From NCBI RefSeq assembly GCF_042681025.1, contig NZ_JBHUER010000005.1, forward strand, positions 62,001 through 126,000: a stretch of DNA of 64,000 nt, in the 5' to 3' direction. The notes under the pieces are model-generated. The model searched no databases and was not told where the DNA came from. It saw only the letters and a list, made by a program, of their open reading frames with translations. This document shows positions 49,527-59,200 of this stretch, piece after piece. The position numbers and the translations under genes are program-made. The DNA comes from Methylopila henanensis (GTDB lineage: Bacteria; Pseudomonadota; Alphaproteobacteria; Rhizobiales; Methylopilaceae). The stretch's first letter is position 1. Every line of letters starts with the position of its first letter.

Positions 49527-49943
49527 CTCGCCGCGCGCGACCTTCGCGCGATCGGCCGGCAGCGTCGAAGGCAGAGCCTCGGCGATCGCCTCGTGGATCA
49601 CCTGCTGGAAGCTCGCGCCCTTCGCGCGGGCGTTCTCGAACGCGGCGCGCACGGCGTCCGCGTCGACCGGATCGGCGCCGATCGTCTCCCGCGTGACCCT
49701 TCGCGCCGCCTGCATCTGCGAAAGCGCCTGCGACAGCTCCGTCCGCCGCGCCTCGAGCCGCGCCCGGACCGCGTCGCCGACGGAGTCCGGATAGCGCTGC
49801 GACACGAAGCCGATCACGTCGTCCACGTTCCGGCGCGGCGGCGGCTTGCCCGGCCCGGAGGTCATGACGAAGCCGGCCGCCGCGATGTTGAGCGCGACCG
49901 ACAGGGCGAGCGCGCCGAAGAGCCAGACGGGCCTGCGCGCCAT
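49518..49943 (-). CDS. Periplasmic heavy-metal-sensor-like protein (Spy/CzcE-type)
   Basis: A 141-residue protein with an N-terminal anchor helix (WLFGALALSVALNIAAAGFVM) and a helical periplasmic domain. It resembles the Metal_resist/periplasmic heavy-metal-sensor family, whose members act as envelope chaperones or metal buffers. It follows the anti-sigma gene with one base between stop and start, so it is the last gene of the EF-hand-sigma-anti-sigma operon. No Cys/His metal-binding cluster is obvious. Confidence 0.75.
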   Translation of the reverse strand: MARRPVWLFGALALSVALNIAAAGFVMTSGPGKPPPRRNVDDVIGFVSQRYPDSVGDAVRARLEARRTELSQALSQMQAARRVTRETIGADPVDADAVRAAFENARAKGASFQQVIHEAIAEALPSTLPADRAKVARGEKD

Positions 49944-49944
49944 C

Positions 49945-50370
49945 TCAGAGATCCCCGTCGTTCAGCGACACTTCGATCGCCGCGCCGAGGTCGAGGCTCG
50001 TCGCGCCGGTCGCGCGCGCATCGACCATGGCGCCGAGCGCGAGCCCGACGCTGAGCGCGGCGGCGCAGAAGCTGGCGCTCGCGAAACCGAACCGGCCGGG
50101 CGACGCCGTGAGCCAGAGCCATCGGTCGCTGCGGCGCGCCGACACCTCGCCGACCACGCGGAACGCGAAGCCGTTCGGCGTGGTCGCGGCGGCAGCCTTC
50201 GCCACCAGCGCGTCGAGCCGGACCGCCTCCGCATGCCGCTTCCGGGCTTCCGCGGAGCGGGCGAGCAGCGCGCGCGCCGCGGCGGCTTCCGCTTGAGGCC
50301 AGCGGTCGAGGTCCGCGCCGAGGGCGTCGAGCCGCCGGTCGAACAGTGGCAGGGAGAGTTGGTCGGTCAT
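49945..50370 (-). CDS. Putative anti-sigma factor
   Basis: A 141-residue protein. The N-terminal 80 residues are charged and helical (LDALGADLDRWPQAEAAAARALL), followed by one membrane helix (FGFASASFCAAALSVGLALGAMV, about 100-122) and a short periplasmic tail. The start at 50370 overlaps the sigma-factor stop by four bases. This arrangement (ECF sigma immediately followed by a one-helix membrane protein) is the usual pair of ECF sigma and membrane-bound anti-sigma. No zinc-binding ZAS motif (Hx3Cx2C) is visible. Confidence 0.8.
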   Translation of the reverse strand: MTDQLSLPLFDRRLDALGADLDRWPQAEAAAARALLARSAEARKRHAEAVRLDALVAKAAAATTPNGFAFRVVGEVSARRSDRWLWLTASPGRFGFASASFCAAALSVGLALGAMVDARATGATSLDLGAAIEVSLNDGDL

Positions 50371-51005
50371 GGTCTCGTCTCCTCGCGCGCCGCTTGAAGG
50401 GCGCGCAGGGTCCGCCGGGCGCGGACAAGCATGGATTCCACAGCCTTTTCGGTCGCCTCCAGCGCTTCGGCGATCTCCGCGTTGGAGCGCTCGCCGTCCG
50501 CGGCGAGCAGCAGCGCCGCGCGCTGGCGGGCGGGCAGCGTCAGGATGTCCGCCCGCACCTGGTCGACCTCGTCGCGGTCGGACAGGCTGCGCTCGGGCCC
50601 GACCTCGTCCGACGGCGGATCGAACGCGTCGGCGAAGGGGAGGAAGCGGCGGAGACGCCGCCGGCGGTCGTGATCGACGCACAGGTTCACCACCACGCGG
50701 TGCAGCCAGGTGGAGAACCGGGCGCCGCCGGGACGCCAGCGGTCCGCCGATCTCCAGACGCGCCAGAACGCCTCCTGGACCAGATCCTCCGCCTCGCTGG
50801 CGGAGCCGGTGAAGCGGTGCGCGACAGCCTGCGCCTTCGGGCCGTGGCGCGCCACGAGCCGCGCGAAGGCGCGCTGGTCGCCGCCGCCGACGAGCGCGAG
50901 CAGCGCGTCGTCGTCCGGCTCGTCCGCCGCGGCGGAGCGTTCAGCCGCGCGCATCGCGCCGGTTCGCGCGTCGCGCATGTCCGTCATCCGGGCCAGCGCC
51001 GTCAT
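50367..51005 (-). CDS. ECF-type RNA polymerase sigma factor
   Basis: A 212-residue ECF sigma factor. Region 2 reads ALLALVGGGDQRAFARLVARHGPKAQAVAHRFTGSASEAEDLVQEAFWRVW. Region 4 reads LPARQRAALLLAADGERSNAEIAEALEATEKAVESMLVRARRTLR. It is preceded at 32 bases by the EF-hand gene and followed in overlap by the anti-sigma gene. An alternative start at a Met further in is possible (three Met codons occur in the first 20 residues). The signal may be calcium, metal or envelope stress, judging only from its neighbours. Confidence 0.93.
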   Translation of the reverse strand: MTALARMTDMRDARTGAMRAAERSAAADEPDDDALLALVGGGDQRAFARLVARHGPKAQAVAHRFTGSASEAEDLVQEAFWRVWRSADRWRPGGARFSTWLHRVVVNLCVDHDRRRRLRRFLPFADAFDPPSDEVGPERSLSDRDEVDQVRADILTLPARQRAALLLAADGERSNAEIAEALEATEKAVESMLVRARRTLRALQAAREETRP

Positions 51006-51036
51006 CGGCCGTCACTCCGCATCCCCGCGGATCATC

Positions 51037-51612
51037 TCAGTCGGCGTCCTCGTCCGTGTCCCCCGCGTCGCCGACGCCGGCGCGATCCGAAGCCTTCTTC
51101 GGCGCGGCGCCGTCGCGACTGGCGGCGCGGCTCTTCATCTTCTCCAGCAGAGCGTCGAACTCGGCCTTCGTCACCTTGCCGTCGCCGTCCTTATCGGCGC
51201 GGCGGAACCACGGCAGGCCCTGCGCCAGGAACTCGTCGCGGGTGATCTTGCCGTCGCCGTCCTTGTCGGCGCGGTCGAAGCGGTCCTTGCGAGCGCGCGG
51301 CCGGTCGTCGTCGCCGCGCTTGGCGAGGCGCTTCTCGGCCACCGCCCGCAGCCCTTTGATCTCCTCGGCGGACAGGACGCCGTCGCCGTCCTTGTCCATG
51401 CGCGCGAACGCCTTGGTCAGGGGCGCCTGCGCCTCCTCCTGCGTGAGCACGCCGTCCTTGTCGACGTCGAGGCGCTCGAAGCGCTTCTCCATGCCCTTCG
51501 TCCGCTTCTCGATTCGCTCCGACCGGGTCATGGAATCGGCCGGCTGGGCGGAGGCTGCGAGCGGGGTGAGCGCCAGTGCGGCGGCGAGGCCGGCGGCTGC
51601 GATACGGTCCAT
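51037..51612 (-). CDS. Secreted EF-hand calcium-binding protein
   Basis: A 191-residue protein with a signal peptide (about 1-23, ALTPLAASAQ). Four EF-hand loops follow: DVDKDGVLTQEE, DKDGDGVLSAEE, DKDGDGKITRDE and DKDGDGKVTKAE. All four keep Asp/Glu at the key coordination positions, so calcium binding is expected in the periplasm. The C-terminal tail is disordered and acidic. AAGGAG precedes the start at 51612. It is the first gene of an operon with an ECF sigma factor, anti-sigma and metal-sensor-like protein. Confidence 0.9.
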   Translation of the reverse strand: MDRIAAAGLAAALALTPLAASAQPADSMTRSERIEKRTKGMEKRFERLDVDKDGVLTQEEAQAPLTKAFARMDKDGDGVLSAEEIKGLRAVAEKRLAKRGDDDRPRARKDRFDRADKDGDGKITRDEFLAQGLPWFRRADKDGDGKVTKAEFDALLEKMKSRAASRDGAAPKKASDRAGVGDAGDTDEDAD

Positions 51613-51665
51613 GGCTGTAAGCTCCTTGGTCGTTGCGCGGAAACTGCGCGCCCCTCTCGCAGGTT

Positions 51666-52370
51666 CTAACGCGGGCCGCGGCGTTTCCCTGCGCCGGTTT
51701 CGCTTTTTGGCGCTAGCGACAGCGCGTCGCGCACCATCTCGCGCAGCGCCGGCGCCAGCTCCTCGTCGAACCACGGATTACGCGTGAGCCAGGCGTTATT
51801 GCGCCACGACGGATGCGGAAGCGGCACGACGCGCGGAAGCCCCGGCCGGTCCACGATCCGGCGCCAGTCGGCGACCGCCGCCGTCAGCGACGGTCCGGCG
51901 TCAGCCCCGAGATGCCAGAGCTGCGCCGGACGTCCGACCGCGAGCACCAGCTCGATCGACGGCAGCAGTCCGAACAGCTCGGCCCGCCAGGCCGGGGCGC
52001 ATTCCCGCCGCGGCGGCCGGTCGCCGCCCTTGGCGTCGAGGCCGGGGAAGCAGAAGCCCATCGGGACGACCGCGACGCGCGCCTCGTCGTAGAACTCGTC
52101 GTCGCTGACGCCCATCCAGCGCCGCAGCCGCACGCCGGACGGGTCGGTGAACGGCACGCCCGAGGCGTGGACGCGCGTGCCCGGCGCCTGGCCGCAGACC
52201 GCGATCCGCGCGGTCGCCCGCGCCCGCACGACAGGGCGGGGAGGGTGCGGCAAAGGCGCGCCGCGCGGCGCGTCACGGCAGATGCGGCAGGCGCGGATTT
52301 CCGAGAGCAGCGTCGCGAGTTCGGCGTCCTCGGCCTCCGACGTCTGGGAATTGAACGGTTGCGTCAGCAC
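51666..52370 (-). CDS. Uracil-DNA glycosylase superfamily protein
   Basis: A 234-residue protein. It carries ARIAVCGQAPGTRVHASGVPFTDPSGVRLRRWMG (glycosylase motif A region) and the closing VVPLPHPSWRNNAWLTRNPWFD (motif B region, HPS). This subgroup of uracil-DNA glycosylase-like proteins is common in Proteobacteria. The four-Cys Fe-S set of family 4 enzymes is incomplete (only CRIC visible near the N-terminus). The start is proposed as GTG at 52370; the reading from 52664 gives an Arg-rich N-terminus overlapping the divergent kinase gene. Confidence 0.82.
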   Translation of the reverse strand: MLTQPFNSQTSEAEDAELATLLSEIRACRICRDAPRGAPLPHPPRPVVRARATARIAVCGQAPGTRVHASGVPFTDPSGVRLRRWMGVSDDEFYDEARVAVVPMGFCFPGLDAKGGDRPPRRECAPAWRAELFGLLPSIELVLAVGRPAQLWHLGADAGPSLTAAVADWRRIVDRPGLPRVVPLPHPSWRNNAWLTRNPWFDEELAPALREMVRDALSLAPKSETGAGKRRGPR

Positions 52371-52420
52371 CGTCTTAAGCCTTTCGCTTGCAAGGTCGCG
52401 CTTCGACGTGAAGCAGGGCG

Positions 52421-53992
52421 GTGAAGCGAGCGCGCGACGTGGACATGTTTGGGCTTCCGGAGGGATCCGATCCCGACATCCGCCCGTCGGAGCGGACGGC
52501 GGACCGTCGCCGCACGGTCGCGGCCAATGTCCGCACGGCCCGCGAACGCCTGACCTCCACCACCGGCACCCGTCCCGCCTTCGACCTCGAGCTCGCGCGC
52601 ATCTACGCTCAGAACCGTGTCTCGGCCGCGCCGGTCGTGCTCGCTCTGGCGGCGTTCGCCGCAATCGGCCTCGGCATATGGGTCTCGAGCGCGGCCGGCC
52701 TCATCTGGCTGGCCGCGGCGAGCGCGGGCCATGGCGTCGCGGTCGCGGTCGCGCGGCGCTTCCTCCGCAGGCCGGCGGACGAAGCGGACGTCCGGGTCTG
52801 GACCAGGCGCTTCGTCGCCGCCGAGTTCGTCAACGCCTGCGCCTGGGCGTCGGTCGTGGCGCTGCTCGACGTCACGACCGGCGCCGCGGCGATCATAACG
52901 CTGTTCGCGATGCTGACCGGCTTCGCCGTCTCGACCACGCTGGCGGCGAGCGTGCCGCTCGCGGTCTACGCCGGGACGCTGCCGATCACGGCCGTGGCGC
53001 TCGGCGTCTATGTCCCGGTCGGCGGCCCGGGAGCGGCGGCGGTCGCCGTCATGGCGGTCGGCGCCGAGGTCTATTTCCTGCTGCTCGGCCGCCGGCTGTT
53101 CCGCAGCACGCTCGACGCGCTGGAGTTCCGGGCCGAGAAGGACGCGCTGATCGGAGAGCTGGAGCAGGCCAAGGCCAACTCGGACGAGGCGCGCCGGCGC
53201 GCGGAGGCGGCCAACCTCGCCAAGTCCCGCTTCCTCGCGACCATGAGCCACGAGCTCCGCACGCCGCTCAACGCCATCCTCGGCTTCTCGGAGGTGATGA
53301 AGGCGGAGGTGTTCGGGGCGCATTCGGTTCCGACCTACAAGGAATACGCCGGCGACATCCACCAGAGCGGTCAACATCTGCTCGAGCTCATCAACGAGAT
53401 CCTCGACCTGTCGCGCATCGAGGCCGGACGCTACGAGCTGAACGAGGAGAGCATCAACCTCGCCTACGTGGTGGAGGACTGCCACCACCTGCTCAAGCTC
53501 CGCGCCAAGAACCGCGGCATCGCGATCCGCGAACTGTACGAGCCCGGCATGCCGCCGGTCTGGGCCGACGAGCGGGCGCTGCGCCAGATCACGCTGAACC
53601 TGCTGTCGAACGCGATCAAGTTCACCCCTCAGGGCGGCGTGATCACGCTCAAGGTCGGCTGGACCGCCTCCGGCGGTCAGTACTTCAGCGTTTCCGACAC
53701 CGGGCCGGGCATCCCGGAGAACGAGATCCCGACCGTGCTGGCCTCGTTCGGCCAGGGCACGCTCGCGATCAAGACCGCGGAGCAGGGCGCCGGCCTCGGC
53801 CTGCCGATCGTGAAGGGTCTGATCGACCTGCACGGCGGCGGCTTCTCGCTGAAGAGCAAGCTGCGCGAGGGCACCGAGGTCGTCGTCACCCTGCCGGCGA
53901 CCCGCGTGATGAGCGCCCTGCCGCCGATCCGGCAGGCCGAGAGCCCGCCTGCCGAGCGCGCCGCCGCGCACGGCCTGCGCCGGGCGGTCTAG
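52421..53992 (+). CDS. Membrane sensor histidine kinase (orphan)
   Basis: A 523-residue kinase. About five to six hydrophobic helices (about 70-220) form a membrane sensor part without a large periplasmic domain. A coiled coil (EFRAEKDALIGELEQAKANSDEARRRAEAAN) leads to HisKA with His277 in MSHELRTPLNAILGFSEVM. The HATPase shows NLLSNAIKFTP, DTGPGIP and GAGLGLPIVKGLIDLHGG. Similar to PleC/DivJ/PdhS-type kinases of alphaproteobacteria. No response regulator is adjacent. It starts with GTG at 52421, or ATG at 52445. Divergent from the uracil-DNA glycosylase gene. Confidence 0.92.
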   Translation: MKRARDVDMFGLPEGSDPDIRPSERTADRRRTVAANVRTARERLTSTTGTRPAFDLELARIYAQNRVSAAPVVLALAAFAAIGLGIWVSSAAGLIWLAAASAGHGVAVAVARRFLRRPADEADVRVWTRRFVAAEFVNACAWASVVALLDVTTGAAAIITLFAMLTGFAVSTTLAASVPLAVYAGTLPITAVALGVYVPVGGPGAAAVAVMAVGAEVYFLLLGRRLFRSTLDALEFRAEKDALIGELEQAKANSDEARRRAEAANLAKSRFLATMSHELRTPLNAILGFSEVMKAEVFGAHSVPTYKEYAGDIHQSGQHLLELINEILDLSRIEAGRYELNEESINLAYVVEDCHHLLKLRAKNRGIAIRELYEPGMPPVWADERALRQITLNLLSNAIKFTPQGGVITLKVGWTASGGQYFSVSDTGPGIPENEIPTVLASFGQGTLAIKTAEQGAGLGLPIVKGLIDLHGGGFSLKSKLREGTEVVVTLPATRVMSALPPIRQAESPPAERAAAHGLRRAV

Positions 53993-53993
53993 C

Positions 53994-55001
53994 TCAGGCC
54001 GCGGCCCGCGCCGCCAGCCGGTCCCGGATCTCCGCCGTCAGGCGCAGCGACGTCAGGCGGGTGTCCGACGCGAAGGCGTGGCCCGTGACCATCAGCTCGT
54101 CGGGCGCGAGGCGCGCGATGAAATCGGCGAGGCCGCGCTCGACCGTCGTCGGCGAACCCACGAAGGCGTAGCGCAGCATCTGTTCGAGCCCGGCGCGTTC
54201 GGCCGGGCTGCAATAGGCGTCGATGTCGTCGATCGGAGGCGGCAGCGGTCCCGGCCGGCCGCGCCGGAGGTTGATGAAGGCCTGCTGCTGGGAGGTGAAG
54301 GCGCGGCGCGCGACGTCGTCGCCCTCGGCGGCGAGCACGTTGACCGCCGCCATGGCGTAGGGCTTCGCCAGCTTCGGCGAGGGCCGGAACCTGGCGCGAT
54401 AGACCGCGAAGGCCTCCTCCAGATCGTGCGGCGCGAAGTGCGAGGCGAACGCGAACGGCAGGCCGAGCATGGCGGCGAGCTGGGCCGAGTACAGACTGGA
54501 GCCCAGCAGCCAGATCGGCACATCGAGCCCGGCTCCCGGCACGGCCCGGATCGCCTGATCCTCGAGCGCCGGCTCGAAATAGCTCTGCAGCTCGATCACG
54601 TCCTGCGGGAAGTTTTCGGCGGCGGCTTGGAGGTCGCGCCTCAGCGCGCGGGCGGTCGCCATGTCGGTTCCCGGCGCGCGGCCGAGGCCGAGGTCGATGC
54701 GGCCGGGATAGAGCGCGGCCAGCGTGCCGAACTGCTCGGCGATCACCAGCGGCGAATGGTTCGGCAGCATCACGCCGCCGGAGCCGACGCGGATGGTCGA
54801 GGTGCCGCCGGCGACATGGCCGATGACGACCGCGGTCGCGGCGCTGGCGATCCCCGTCATGTTGTGGTGTTCGGCGAGCCAGAACCGGCGGTAGCCGAGC
54901 CGCTCGGCCTCCCGCGCGAAGGCGAGCGAGTTGCGGAACGCGTCGGCTGCGGTGGCGCCTTGCGCGATCGGCGCGAGGTCGAGCACAGAGAACGGGATCA
55001 T
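53994..55001 (-). CDS. LLM-class flavin-dependent monooxygenase
   Basis: A 335-residue luciferase-like (bacterial luciferase superfamily) oxidoreductase. Landmarks are FWLAEHHNMTGIASAATAVVIGHVAGGTSTIRVGSGGVMLPNHSPLVIAEQFGTLAALYPGRIDLGLGRAPG and WLLGSSLYSAQLAAMLGLPFAFASHF. It belongs to the MsnO8-like subgroup of F420/FMN enzymes. Cofactor choice (FMN or F420) and substrate cannot be assigned. It converges on the histidine kinase gene with one base between stops and is divergent from the Bug-type binding protein. Confidence 0.9.
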   Translation of the reverse strand: MIPFSVLDLAPIAQGATAADAFRNSLAFAREAERLGYRRFWLAEHHNMTGIASAATAVVIGHVAGGTSTIRVGSGGVMLPNHSPLVIAEQFGTLAALYPGRIDLGLGRAPGTDMATARALRRDLQAAAENFPQDVIELQSYFEPALEDQAIRAVPGAGLDVPIWLLGSSLYSAQLAAMLGLPFAFASHFAPHDLEEAFAVYRARFRPSPKLAKPYAMAAVNVLAAEGDDVARRAFTSQQQAFINLRRGRPGPLPPPIDDIDAYCSPAERAGLEQMLRYAFVGSPTTVERGLADFIARLAPDELMVTGHAFASDTRLTSLRLTAEIRDRLAARAAA

Positions 55002-55208
55002 CGTCTGTTCCTGATCGGTCGCCGCCGGCGGTTGAGCGGGAAGCGACTCCGGGTCTGTCGGGCCTGTTCGCCCTGTTCACCTTGCGAGATCGTCATTCGC
55101 GCGCCCGAATGGAAGGGGGCGCCGCCTCTGCGCCGGGCGCGGGGCTGGCGCTGGCGACGGCGCGCCTTATTCTCGGGCTTCTCCCCCGACCAAGGCAGGA
55201 GATGCGCG

Positions 55209-56204
55209 ATGCCCTATGGCCCGTCCCGCCGCGAGGCGGCCGCAGGTCTCGCCGGCGCCCTCGCTCTGGGCCTCGCGCCTCCGGCGCGCGCGGCCGTGAC
55301 CACGCTGATCGCGCCGTTTCCGCCCGGCGGCGCCGTCGACCTGCTGGCGCGTCTGCTCGCCGAGCGGCTCGGTCCGAAGCTCGGCCGCACCGTCGTGGTC
55401 GAGAACCGCGCCGGCGCCGGCGGCATGCTGGGAACCGCGGCGGTGGTGAAGGCGCCGCCGGACGGCGAGACGCTCGGTCTGGTGTCGACCTCGCAGCTCA
55501 TCGCCAACAAGTACCTTTACGCGAGCCAGCCCTACGATCCGGACGTGGACCTCACGCCCGTGACGCGCGTCGTCACCGGCACGGTCGCCTGCGTCGTCAA
55601 CGCGCGCACGGCGCGGGAGCGGGGCTGGACGACGTTCCGCGACCTGATCGCCTGGGCGAAGGCGCATCCTGACGAGGCGCGCATGGGCTCCTCGGGTCAG
55701 GGACAGGTGTCCCATCTGATGATCGAGCTGGTGAAGGCCCGCACCGGCGCTGCGATCCTGCACGTGCCCTACAAGGGCGGCGGTCCGGCGATCCTCGACC
55801 TGCTCGGCGGCGTCATCGACATGATGTTCGACGTCACGCCGGCGCTCGTCCCCCATGTCCGCGACGGATCGTTCGTCGCGCTCGCAGTCGGCAGCCGGGA
55901 GCGGATCGCGGCGCTGCCGGGCGCGCCGGGCATGAAGGAGTTCGCCGATCTCGGCCTTGGCGACGTCGACCTGCAGACCTGGTACGCGATCGTCGGACCG
56001 AAAGGCATACCCGCCGACCTGCAGGCGAGACTGCGCGACGCGGTCGCCGCCGCGATGACCGACCCCGCGCTCGCCGAAAAGCTCGAGCCGAGCGGCTTCT
56101 CGGTGGCTTTGGACGCGTCCCCGGACGACCTGCGCCGCCGGGTCGCCGACGAGGATCCGACGTGGCGGGAGCTCGTCCGCCTCTCCGGCGCGAAGCTCGA
56201 ATGA
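55209..56204 (+). CDS. Tripartite tricarboxylate transporter binding protein (Bug/TctC family)
   Basis: A 331-residue periplasmic binding protein with an N-terminal signal containing SRREAAAGLAGALALG (Tat-like) and cleavage near APPARA. The mature protein has the Bug signature TTLIAPFPPGGAVDLLARLLAERL and VVVENRAGAGGMLGTAAVVKAPPDGETL. Bug proteins bind carboxylates, amino acids or vitamins; many are orphans without tctAB, as here. AGGAG precedes the start. Its stop codon overlaps a hairpin that reads as the terminator of the opposite RND operon. Confidence 0.92.
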   Translation: MPYGPSRREAAAGLAGALALGLAPPARAAVTTLIAPFPPGGAVDLLARLLAERLGPKLGRTVVVENRAGAGGMLGTAAVVKAPPDGETLGLVSTSQLIANKYLYASQPYDPDVDLTPVTRVVTGTVACVVNARTARERGWTTFRDLIAWAKAHPDEARMGSSGQGQVSHLMIELVKARTGAAILHVPYKGGGPAILDLLGGVIDMMFDVTPALVPHVRDGSFVALAVGSRERIAALPGAPGMKEFADLGLGDVDLQTWYAIVGPKGIPADLQARLRDAVAAAMTDPALAEKLEPSGFSVALDASPDDLRRRVADEDPTWRELVRLSGAKLE

Positions 56205-56237
56205 AAAAAGGGGCGCCGGCGTATGGCCGGCGCCCCC
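56204..56237 (-). terminator. Rho-independent terminator of the RND efflux operon
   Basis: GGGGCGCCGGC and GCCGGCGCCCC arms (56210-56236) with a five-base loop. On the minus strand it is followed by TTTTTT. It lies 30 bases after the RND permease stop and touches the stop codon of the opposing binding-protein gene. Confidence 0.88.
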
Positions 56238-56266
56238 TTAGGGCGTCTCGTTTTCGGGCCGTCCCG

Positions 56267-59200
56267 TCAGGCCGGGTGCGGCGCGGGAGGCTGGCCCGCC
56301 CCGGGCGCGCCGCCGTCCGGCTTGTGGGAGTCGCCGCCGGGCTTGTCGCTGGCGGATTTGGGCTTCTCCTTGCGGAAGCGGCTCACGAGGCTCCGGATCG
56401 TCACGTAGAACACCGGCGTCAGGAACAGGCCGAGGATGGTCACGCCGACCATGCCGGCGAGCACCGCCACGCCGATCGCCTGCCGCAGCTCGGAGGCCGC
56501 GCCGGTGGCGAAGGCCAGCGGCACCACGCCGAGCGAGAAGGCGAGCGACGTCATGATGATCGGCCGCAGCCGGTCCTTACAGGCGTCGATGGCCGCCTGG
56601 ACGATGCTTTCGCCTTCCTCCTCGCGCTGCCGCGCGAACTCCACGATCAGGATCGCGTTCTTGGCCGCGAGGCCGATCAGCACGATGAAGCCGATCTGGG
56701 TCAGGATGTTGTTGTCCGACCCCTTCAGCCACACGCCGATCAGCGCCGCGAGCAGCGACAGCGGCGTGATCAGGATGATCGCGAGCGGCAGCGCCCAGCT
56801 TTCGTACTGCGCCGAGAGGAACAGGAACACGAACAGGATCGCGAGCGCGAACACGAACACCGCGGTGTTGCCCGCCAGCTTCTCCTGATAGGCGAGGTCC
56901 ACCCACTCGAACTGGGCGCCGGGCGGCAGGGTCTCCGCCGCGAGCCTCTCCATCAGCGCGATCGCCTGTCCGGTGGAGACGCCGGGCGCGGCGTCGCCCT
57001 GGACGGCGATGGCGTTGTAGATGTTCTGCCGCTCCACCGTGTAGGGGCCGGTCTGGTTGCGCTCGGTGATGAGGGTTCCGAGCGGCACCAGGGCGCCGTT
57101 CGTGGACCGCACCTTGAACTGGTAGACGTCCGACAGCTTGACGCGGAATTGGGCGTCCGCCTGCGCGTTCACCTGGAACGTGCGGCCGAGCGCCGTGAAG
57201 TCGTTGACATAGGCCGTGCCGAGCAGCGTCTGCAGCGCGTCGAAGATGCTCTGCACCGGCACGTTGAGCTGCTGGGCCTTGACGCGGTCGATGTCGAGAT
57301 AGACCTGCGGCGCGCGGGTGTTGAAGCTCGTGAACACGCGCGTGACCTGGCCCGAGGCGTTCGCCTTGGCGATCAGCTCGTTGACCGAGGCCTCCAGCGG
57401 CACGAAGCCCAAGTTCGTGCGGTCCTGCACGTACATCTTCCAGCCGCCGCCCTGGCCGATGCCGCGCACCGTCGGCGGCAGGATCGCGAGCACGAAGGCT
57501 TCCTCGATCGCGAACAGCCGCTTCTGCGCTTCGGCCAGGATCGCGGGCGCCGTGTGGCTCGCGCCATGCTTCGTCCGCTCGTTGAACGGATCGAAGATGA
57601 TGAAGCTCGTCGCCGCGTTCGAGGCCGCCGAGAAGGTCGCGCCCGAGAAGCCCGCGATCGTGACCGCGTTCTTCACGCCGGGCACCTGGCGGACGATGTC
57701 CGCCGCGCGCCGCGCCACCTCGTCCGTGCGCTGGAGGTTCGCGCCCTCCGGCAACTGCGCGATCAGGATGGCGTAGCCCTGGTCGGCCTGCGGGATGAAG
57801 CCCCGCGGCACCGCCGAGAACATGTAGACGGCGCCGCCGATCAGCCCGACGTAGATGAGCAGGAAGATCGACTTGTGGCCGACCATCCAGCCGACCGAGC
57901 GGCTGTAGCCGTGCGCGCCGCGGTCGAAGTTGCGGTTGAACAGGTCGGCCGCGCGCTGGCCGAGGCCGCGCTTGCCGCCGTGCTGGTGCGGCCTCAGCAG
58001 GATGGCGCAGAGCGCCGGCGATAGCGTGAGCGACACCAGCGCCGACAGCACGGTCGAGGCCGCGATCGTCAGCGCGAACTGCTGGTAGAAGATGCCGGAG
58101 ATGCCGGGGATGAAGGCGGTCGGCACGAACACCGCGCACAGCACCAGCGCGATGGCGATGACGGCGGTGCCGACCTCGTCCATCGTGACGTGCGCCGCCT
58201 CGCGGGGCGTCTTTCCGAGCGCCATGTTGCGCTCGACGTTCTCCACCACGACGATCGCGTCGTCGACCACGATGCCGATCGCGAGGATCAGGCCGAACAG
58301 CGTCAGCATGTTCAGCGAGAAGCCGAAGGCCGACATGACGGCGAAGGTCGCGATCAGCGACACCGGGATCGCCGCGACCGGGATGATCGCCGCGCGCCAC
58401 GACTGGAGGAAGATGAACACCACCAGCACGACGAGCGCGACCGCCTCGTAGATCGTGTGCTCGACCGCGGTGATCGATTCCTCGATGAACTCGGTCGGGT
58501 TGTACTCGGTCCGGTATTCGAGGCCCGACGGGAAGGACGCCTTCAGCGTCTCCATCGTCGCCTTGATCTGCTCGGCGGCCTCGGTCGCGTTGGTGCCGGG
58601 GCGCTGGAAGATGCCCATGCCGACGGTCGGATCGGCGCCGAGATAGGAGTTCGACGAATAGGTGCGGGCGGCGAGCTCGACGCGCGCCACGTCGCCGACG
58701 CGCAGCAGCCGTCCGTCCGATGTGGCGCGGACGATGATCTGTTTGAACTGCTCCGGGTTCTGGAATCGTCCCTGCGTCGTCACCGTGATCTGGGACGCGG
58801 TGCCGGGCGGCGAGGGCGGCGCGCCGAGCGAGCCGCCGGAGACCTGCACGTTCTGCTCGGAGATCGCGGACACGACGTCGCCCGCGGCGAGGCCGTAGGC
58901 CGCGAGCCGGTTCGGGTCGAGCCAGACGCGCAGGGAGAGTTCGCGCTCGCCGAAGATGGTGATGTCGCCGACGCCCTCGATGCGCTTGAGCGCGTCGATC
59001 ACGTTCACCGACGCGTAGTTCGACATGTAGACGGTGTCGAGCGACTTGTCGGGCGAGATCAGGTTCACGACCATCAGGAAGTCCGACGACCGCTTGTTCA
59101 CCTGCACGCCGTTCCGGCGCACCGCTTCCGGCAGGCGGGGATCCGCCTGGCTGACGCGGTTCTGGACCTGGACCTGCGCGATGTCCTGATTGACGCCCGG

